Assembly: GCA_020746875.1 (NCBI GenBank) | Contig: JAGTJL010000022.1 | Location: forward strand, 620,001-684,000 | Source of the DNA: Rhexocercosporidium sp. MPI-PUGE-AT-0058 | Lineage: Eukaryota > Ascomycota > Leotiomycetes > Helotiales | DNA: 64,000 bases | Reading direction: 5' to 3' | Shown here: one piece after another, positions 58,785 through 64,000 of the stretch | Position numbering within the stretch: the stretch's first letter is position 1 | Layout of the letters: each line of letters begins with the position of its first letter | Translations under genes and position numbers: made by a program | Notes under the pieces: generated by a model | What the model was told of the DNA's origin: nothing | The model's database searches: none | What the model saw: the letters and a program-made list of their open reading frames with translations, nothing else

Positions 58785-59198
58785 TTAGACACGAGCCTCA
58801 AGAAATTCCACTGATGATGAACAGACGGTGACATCTATCGAAACCTGGAGTTTGTGGAGCATGTTCGGCACTTCCTCACAGTTGCCGTGGCGAAGGTCCG
58901 TTTCGAGCCACCGCATGCCAAAAATGGGTCCAGACTGAGTATCTCCGGCCCTTCCGATCTCCAAACGGTTGTAACAATCCTCATCAGCTGCCGTGACAAG
59001 AGACAATTGCAGGACAAGCATGTCCCCTGGGCGCAGTGCTCTAAACACAAGTGGCGTCCCGAATATGTGCAGCATTTCTGTTTGATCCTTTTCACTCCGT
59101 CCTTGTCGTTGACCGCCTGACGGCTTTTCATCCTCCGAGAAGAGCATGCAAAATTGTGTTCTAAGACCCTCCCTAGCCGGTTGCATTCGGATTGAAAG
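58785..59198 (-). CDS. hypothetical protein, doubtful
   Basis: An open frame whose first ATG I can see is in MQPAREGLRTQFCMLF, near 59190. The downstream sequence has balanced composition (LRPGDMLVLQLSLVTAADED, YNRLEIGRAGDTQSGPIFGM) unlike the low-complexity frames around it. There are no recognised motifs, signal peptide or membrane segments. It may be part of a spliced gene or a chance frame; start and boundaries are not reliable. Confidence 0.25.
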   Translation of the reverse strand, partial: LSIRMQPAREGLRTQFCMLFSEDEKPSGGQRQGRSEKDQTEMLHIFGTPLVFRALRPGDMLVLQLSLVTAADEDCYNRLEIGRAGDTQSGPIFGMRWLETDLRHGNCEEVPNMLHKLQVSIDVTVCSSSVEFLEARV

Positions 59199-59262
59199 CA
59201 GGTCTTCCAGTGGGTTGCTAGCAGCTGGAGTTGCTAAAGTTTTGTTTTGTTGGCCGACAGAA

Positions 59263-60948
59263 ACAAACTGACATATGTGGATGAAAATAAGAGTTCGCAC
59301 GTAGATATTTTGAGGTGGAGGGGTGACGGAAAAGCTTCCTAGGAGGCGTCATTCTCCTCCTTTGCCAGGTAATGCGTCTCCAAGCCCAATCGCCAAGAAG
59401 ACTGACTCTCCACCACCATCCTCCTAGCTTCAGGATATGCTCGCAGATTCACAAACGCCTTGAACGATATTCCAATGTATTTTCGGATGGTCTGGAGACG
59501 TTCGAGAGCGTTCCATGTCTGCCATGGAGCTCGGCATCGATCGCAGACCTAGAGTAGTCTTCCTCCATTATCCTCAAGCTCTCCAATCTCCAACCAACCC
59601 GAACATGCTGATAGTGTCATGCTGAACCCCCGATTCATTCTATTCCGCGTCCTTGTGCTTAGGTCTCGTAGGCCTTGTAGGAATCACTGATGTCGGAGTC
59701 GTATCTGTTAATCGAGAAGGTCCGGCGACCGTCAGTAGGCCCTCCTTAATCACCCGCCCTGGAACAGCATTCCTACCGACGCCCCAAAACACTTCTTGTG
59801 TGGTGCGGCGATGGCATCATGCCCAGCTCGAATCTATATGCCCATCCTTCTGCCTGGAGCGGTTGTTCTGTAGCTGTGCTTGGAAAGTGTAGCAGAGGGC
59901 AGCCTTCGATTTGACGCGGCAGGACTCCTGGCAAGCAGGACGAGATGTTCGCAGATCTGTGAGACATATTTCGAAGGAGAGGAAACGATCGAAGGGGGTC
60001 TCAAGCTTTCTATATCGTTCAAAGAAGGATATACCGTGATCTAAGGTTCAGTTGGGCATCTTGATATCCATGCGAGGCGGTGGAAATTTGACCCGATGCC
60101 GAGGCTGCCAAGGCTCAATGTATGTCAGCCTCGCCTCAAAACAAACATCCATCCCGTCCTGACAACATGCTGGACTCCACTCCACTCCCTTCCCTCTTCA
60201 TATGATCCACATGCTTGGACCTCGCTTGGCTGCTTGTTTGGACGACAGAGATGCAGTCCTGTTCTTCTCGGTAAAGCTGGTGGAAGTAGGTATATAAAAT
60301 TGAGGGAGCTCAAAATGGAGAGATGCTTAGGGCCGGGGATGCTGTGGAGCAGAAAGAAACTCCCTCTCATGTCATCGATTACCCCTCCCTTGCTCTGCTT
60401 CTCCGAGTCTCAGCCAGTTGAGTCTACCGCTCCATATTTCCAAATCTATCAGGAAAGTAAATCCATTCGTTACTCTGAGATTCGGGGTTTCCTCCGAAGT
60501 CCGACGCTTGGCTGAACGACACTTCGTCTCGCTCTAACCACTACACTTTGAAGCACATCTGCAGAGGCCTTGGGCCTGGGTGTGTAGCTTCCTAACCTTC
60601 CAATGCCACTTGCTCTCTCGTTTGGATTTGCAGCCGAAGGATTTATCTTTGAAGGACATTCGTTCTGTGCTGCCACTAAACTTATATCCCCTCATGATGG
60701 AAGACAACTTCATACTGAAACTAGCTCATCAAACCCCTCTATACCCCTCCTGCTTAATTTCCACCAACTCCGACCTCGCAATCTTCTTCTCTTCCCCTCT
60801 AGTCCATATAAAGAATGTAGCCACTGAAAACTGAACCCCAGTGAAGCAGAAAGTTAAAGAAATAGTGCATAAAAGAAATTCTCAGGTTTTTGCTATACCG
60901 AAGTTTAGAATAGGGTTTCTCTCGTCCCTTTTTATGAAGTCAAAGCTG
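59263..60948. other. intergenic
   Basis: Overlapping frames on both strands (59372-59557, 59653-59892, 60096-60515, 60580-60834) disagree with one another and lack features. Base composition drops in G+C towards the right end. No gene is supported. Confidence 0.4.
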
Positions 60949-61152
60949 TACGGAGGTACAGCGGTTAAGTGTTATAAGAGGGGCGGCAAAGGATTACCCT
61001 CGTTGTCGCGACACTTGCCTTTAATAAGAAGGACCTTTATTAATTAGAGGCCCTTTTTATGAAATGATATTACTCCTTAAAGGCAAGTATCTATAAAGCA
61101 GGAGCAGGGACTTGCGGCCCCTCTTATAACGCTTCACCGCTATACCTCTGTA
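60949..61152. repeat. inverted-repeat element (MITE-like)
   Basis: The 37 bases from 60949 (TACGGAGGTACAGCGG...) recur as reverse complement ending at 61152 (TACAGAGGTATAGCGG...), with four mismatches, three of them transitions. Farther in, ACTTGCCTTTAA also appears in both arms. The whole unit is about 204 bp with a short A/T-rich centre. This is the build of a non-autonomous DNA transposon. AAAGC occurs in both flanks near the ends, but the offset is not exact, so no target-site duplication is claimed. No transposase was recognised near it. Confidence 0.75.
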
Positions 61153-62501
61153 AAAGCGTCAAAGTAATTAAATCCGGCCGATGAAGTCCTTCGATTCCCT
61201 TAGCAACAGCAATCACAAACCAGGGTTTCTGTTTCCTATGTCCACCCTCTTTGAGTTCTGGAAACTCATAATCATCAGTCGCCACTTATCATGATCAACT
61301 CGGTTCTCAAATCCGTTTGTCCAAATCCCTTGATGAACATGAGTCGTCAACCCTTTCAATTCCAACGAATAAACCCGTCTACATTCGTACCCTGCATCGT
61401 ATCATATACGAGATCAGCCATCTTTCTGGTCCTCTTGAACTCTAAATTACCCCCTTGAAGCTTGAACAAGCTTCTCGTATTCAAAAACTTTTGCCCATGG
61501 CGTGGAATTTTTTTATAATTGATTACTTTCTTTCTAAAACGCTACGAACTGTACCGCATCCAATCAATAAATCCGTGCGATGCAATGTTTCAAGTTATTA
61601 AATCATTTTTAGGGCTAGGCCCGAGGTAGGTCTTTTGATATGACCGCCAGGTTGAATTCTCTACTCGAACATCAAAAAGCAGTGTAATTAAAACTTCTTT
61701 GAAGTTTTCACATGTTCTCAATTGCTTTCTCCGTGGGTCTAAACCCATCCACAATCGGTTTTCATAGCAGTTCTGGTTGTATATTGTGGTAGGGAAGAAC
61801 CTCGGATGTTTCTTTTTCAAATGACTGCACCGGCTCTTCCCACTTTTGAGAGGCCATCACTTGAAAGTTCTGCAGGAACTACGCATCATACGTATACTCT
61901 ATCTAATAAGCCTTCTTTCCCACTCTATTTTTGCTAATCCTTTCTCTTCGGATATATTGTGTCTCTAGAAATGAGACATCTCTTATCTATTGAAAACTAG
62001 GAATTCTCTTAGTGCCTCGCTTCTTGCTACCTCTCTTTATGTGGTCTCAGGATTCGTTTCCTCCACAAGGTCTTTAAGTGTGAAGGTTCTAGAGGAGCGG
62101 TGTAAAGTAAATCGGAACTCCTTCTCATTTTGTTGTCCATTCCCAAGTGATTCGCTTTCCTAGTGGTTCACTTTCCAAGAAAGGACCGAAAGGTCCAGAA
62201 GTTCATTTCGCATACAAAGCCTCGTATTCTTACTCCAGTAGGCTCAATCCCACGGAGAAAAGCGAGTAGGAGTTTTCATTGGATTTAAATCCTTGTTAGG
62301 ACCCTCTACGCTCAGACTGGTTTTAAAGTGGATCGCGCGGATTATCATGTAGACACGGCTCATCTATTGTACAGTTCGAATTTTCAACATCCCCTTGGGC
62401 TATAAAGTCTTCCCCCGCCCACTTCTTTTTGTATCATCAAACAATTTGTACTCACTTCAAACATCCTTCTTCAAGCCTTCACTTTGATTATAAAGCCAAT
62501 C
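61153..62501. other. gene-poor A/T-rich stretch, possible decayed gene on minus strand
   Basis: 61590-61820 (-) holds an open frame with protein-like sequence (YENRLWMGLDPRRKQLRTCE) and similar residues continue downstream in shifted frames. I could not recognise a family, and it may be a decayed gene or element. TATA-like sequence and a leader rich in CTTC at about 62400-62500 precede the next feature. Confidence 0.35.
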
Positions 62502-62830
62502 ATGCGTTTGTCAATCTATCTCCTCAGCTCTCGGCTTAGCCAACGCCGTGGTTGGGTTCGTCTGTTTCGGCAGGGATGATCCTACTTTCTGTGCGGGGGA
62601 ACAAGCTGCGGAAGAGGAAAAACCGCAGCGAACATGTGCGATGCTGGATGCCAGTGGTGCGGGGACGATGAATTCCCAAAGGGCGTCCATACATCGTAGG
62701 AAAGCCTATTTGTGTATTGTGGGTAAAGCTGATCCCAGATGTTTCCAATAGTGCCTGGGCCTGCCCTCGTGCAAGCGGATGCTGTATTGCTGGAGGAACC
62801 GGGCCTAAGACGAAATGTGTAGGAGAGTAG
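62502..62830 (+). pseudogene. frameshifted small secreted cysteine-rich protein
   Basis: The ATG at 62502 starts MRLSIYLL after a TATA-like sequence and a CTTCAA-rich leader, as in fungal secreted-protein genes. One base later in frame the sequence ALGLANAVVGFVCFGRDDP completes a signal peptide and a Cys-bearing start. Farther on, a second +1 step leads to sequence such as RPYIVGKPICVLWVKLIP and ACPRASGCCIAGGTGP to a stop at 62828-62830, with one in-frame TGA at 62669. About eight cysteines are spread over the segments. As written, the frames need two shifts plus one stop change, so I call it broken. Introns that would reconcile the frames were looked for and not found, but the possibility stays open. 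Confidence 0.5.
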
Positions 62831-64000
62831 GTAAAACTCTTTGGGTAACCTAACTAGGGCTAACAAAAATTTAGTGGACCAAATTAAGTCTGCAAGGCCT
62901 TAAAATTTACTTGAGCTCAGCATTGCTTCCGATTTTCAGATGTGATGCAGAGGTTGGAGACGTTCAAGTTGGTGGGATATGCTGCAGGCATTGGACTTTT
63001 ACATTCTTTTATGATTCGGTATTGCGGGTGATGGATTTTCTTCACTTCGAAGGACTCAACTACTCGTTCACGATTATTGATAGGCAATTAACAAAAGAAA
63101 TTGTGCTGCTTAAAAACTCTTGGTTCTATATTATTAATGTTTATAAGGCAGGAGCGCCGTATTCATAATTAAAGCACAAGCACGACATTCCCCCACACGA
63201 CACACAGCTCCGTGCCAAGCGCCCGCTTATATGATCATTCTCTGACAGAAACGTCAACAGATCTAAAGCTCTCATTTCTGAGGAGAGAATGGGTTGTAGT
63301 TCCAACAGTCTCGGTACCTTCCTAGGCTCCTCATCATCCTCATCCCCATCCACAACCTTCCTCCCTCTTTTTAAATCTTACCGCCCTCCTAGCCCTACAC
63401 AAACGCCCAACCTAAAAACCTCTCATCGCCAATTCCATCGTTCGTGTCTCCTCCCCTCCCCTCCCCCCATTCCTCTTTTACAAAATCCATCCCTGTCAAC
63501 TCCTATAAATCATCACCAAAATCATCACACACACACATATCGCTGTAGAAACTCCACGATTTAATGAGTTTTACACGCCTCATACGCTACGCGATCCACA
63601 CATTATCATCTACTGCGCCGATTCCCCGGACATGGATCTGAGGGCAGCTCATATTGGACATTCACAAACCCAGATAGGTGGAGGTGCTTCGACTGGCTCG
63701 CTTGACATATTGTTTCTTTGTTTCTTTCATTTATCCCTCTTTTGATTTTCGTATTCACTAATTCCGACCTTTCGCTTTCAATGCTTCGATTTCAGAATAC
63801 CAAGAAGGGCTACTAGGTTCGAGGGTCATAAATTGAAATCATTGCAGCTTCCGGTATAGCCCATCAAAAACACACATCCATCGCAGGATCTCGCCGAGTT
63901 GATCTCATACATCGACAGCCAATACATGCACCACATTCGCGACAACTTAGTCATAAAGATTGTCTTCTCCATCATCGTCGTTATCCAACAAGAACAAAGA
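62831..64000. other. intergenic up to window end
   Basis: No gene is supported. ATG frames at 63289 (MGCSSNSLGTF...) and 63632 (MDLRAAHIGHSQ...) are short. The pyrimidine-rich sequence and CA run (63525-63540) could be leader of a gene starting beyond the window. Confidence 0.4.

Noticed and set aside
60096..60834. Several + and - strand frames
   Set aside because: No consistent coding pattern, mutual overlap.
63141..63564. Frame at 63289 (+, begins MGCSSNSLGTF) and antisense frame 63141-63353
   Set aside because: Composition Ser/Pro/His-rich with no domain. May be leader sequence of a gene to the right.

Overview
This window reads as nuclear DNA of a filamentous ascomycete (Pezizomycotina, possibly Leotiomycetes). 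The reasons are many short GT-AG introns (about 50-136 nt, several with GCTAAC-like branch sites), HET, 2EXR and Zn2Cys6 proteins, a TRI12-type transporter, and a transposon inactivated in a way typical of repeat-induced point mutation (RIP). The class is an inference. Exon joins below were made by reading frames and splice sites by eye, without transcript data.

Layout. 0.9-2.3 kb: arrestin-like gene (+). 3.2-4.9 kb: AT-rich, stop-ridden piggyBac-type transposase relic (-), followed within 91 bp by the 3' end of an intact HET-domain gene (-). 7.0-11.6 kb: Dnf3-like P4-ATPase flippase (-). 12.6-15.6 kb: divergent pair of related secreted proteins. 17.8-24.6 kb: small SRPBCC-like protein (+), SAM methyltransferase (-), 2EXR protein (-), a tRNA-Tyr gene with two introns (-), and an EutQ-like cupin (+). 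25.1-28.7 kb: CSC1/OSCA-type stress-gated channel (-). 30.6 kb: small charged protein (+). 34.1 kb: small secreted cysteine-rich protein (+). 35.5-40.4 kb: zinc alcohol dehydrogenase (-), DJ-1/Hsp31-like protein (+) and a Zn2Cys6 factor (-). 41.4-45.5 kb: 1353-residue disordered protein with an N-myristoylation signal (-). 49.7-53.0 kb: second Zn2Cys6 factor (+), ending base-to-base with a convergent 156-residue protein (-). 55.7-57.6 kb: TRI12-type MFS efflux pump (-). 60-63 kb: gene-poor, with a roughly 200-bp inverted-repeat element and a frameshifted small secreted cysteine-rich gene.

Functional themes are membrane biology (flippase, stress-gated channel, arrestin adaptor, efflux pump), secreted proteins of effector type, and a compact group (dehydrogenase, DJ-1 protein, regulator) that could handle reactive aldehydes. 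No complete biosynthetic cluster is visible.

The most unusual item is the tRNA-Tyr gene at 22248-22395 (-). Besides the normal 15-nt intron after position 37, its T-stem is split by a 58-nt insert with GTAAGT at one end, GCTAAC near the other and a CAG 3' end. Removing both inserts restores a complete 75-nt cloverleaf. It looks like a spliceosomal-type intron in a Pol III tRNA gene.
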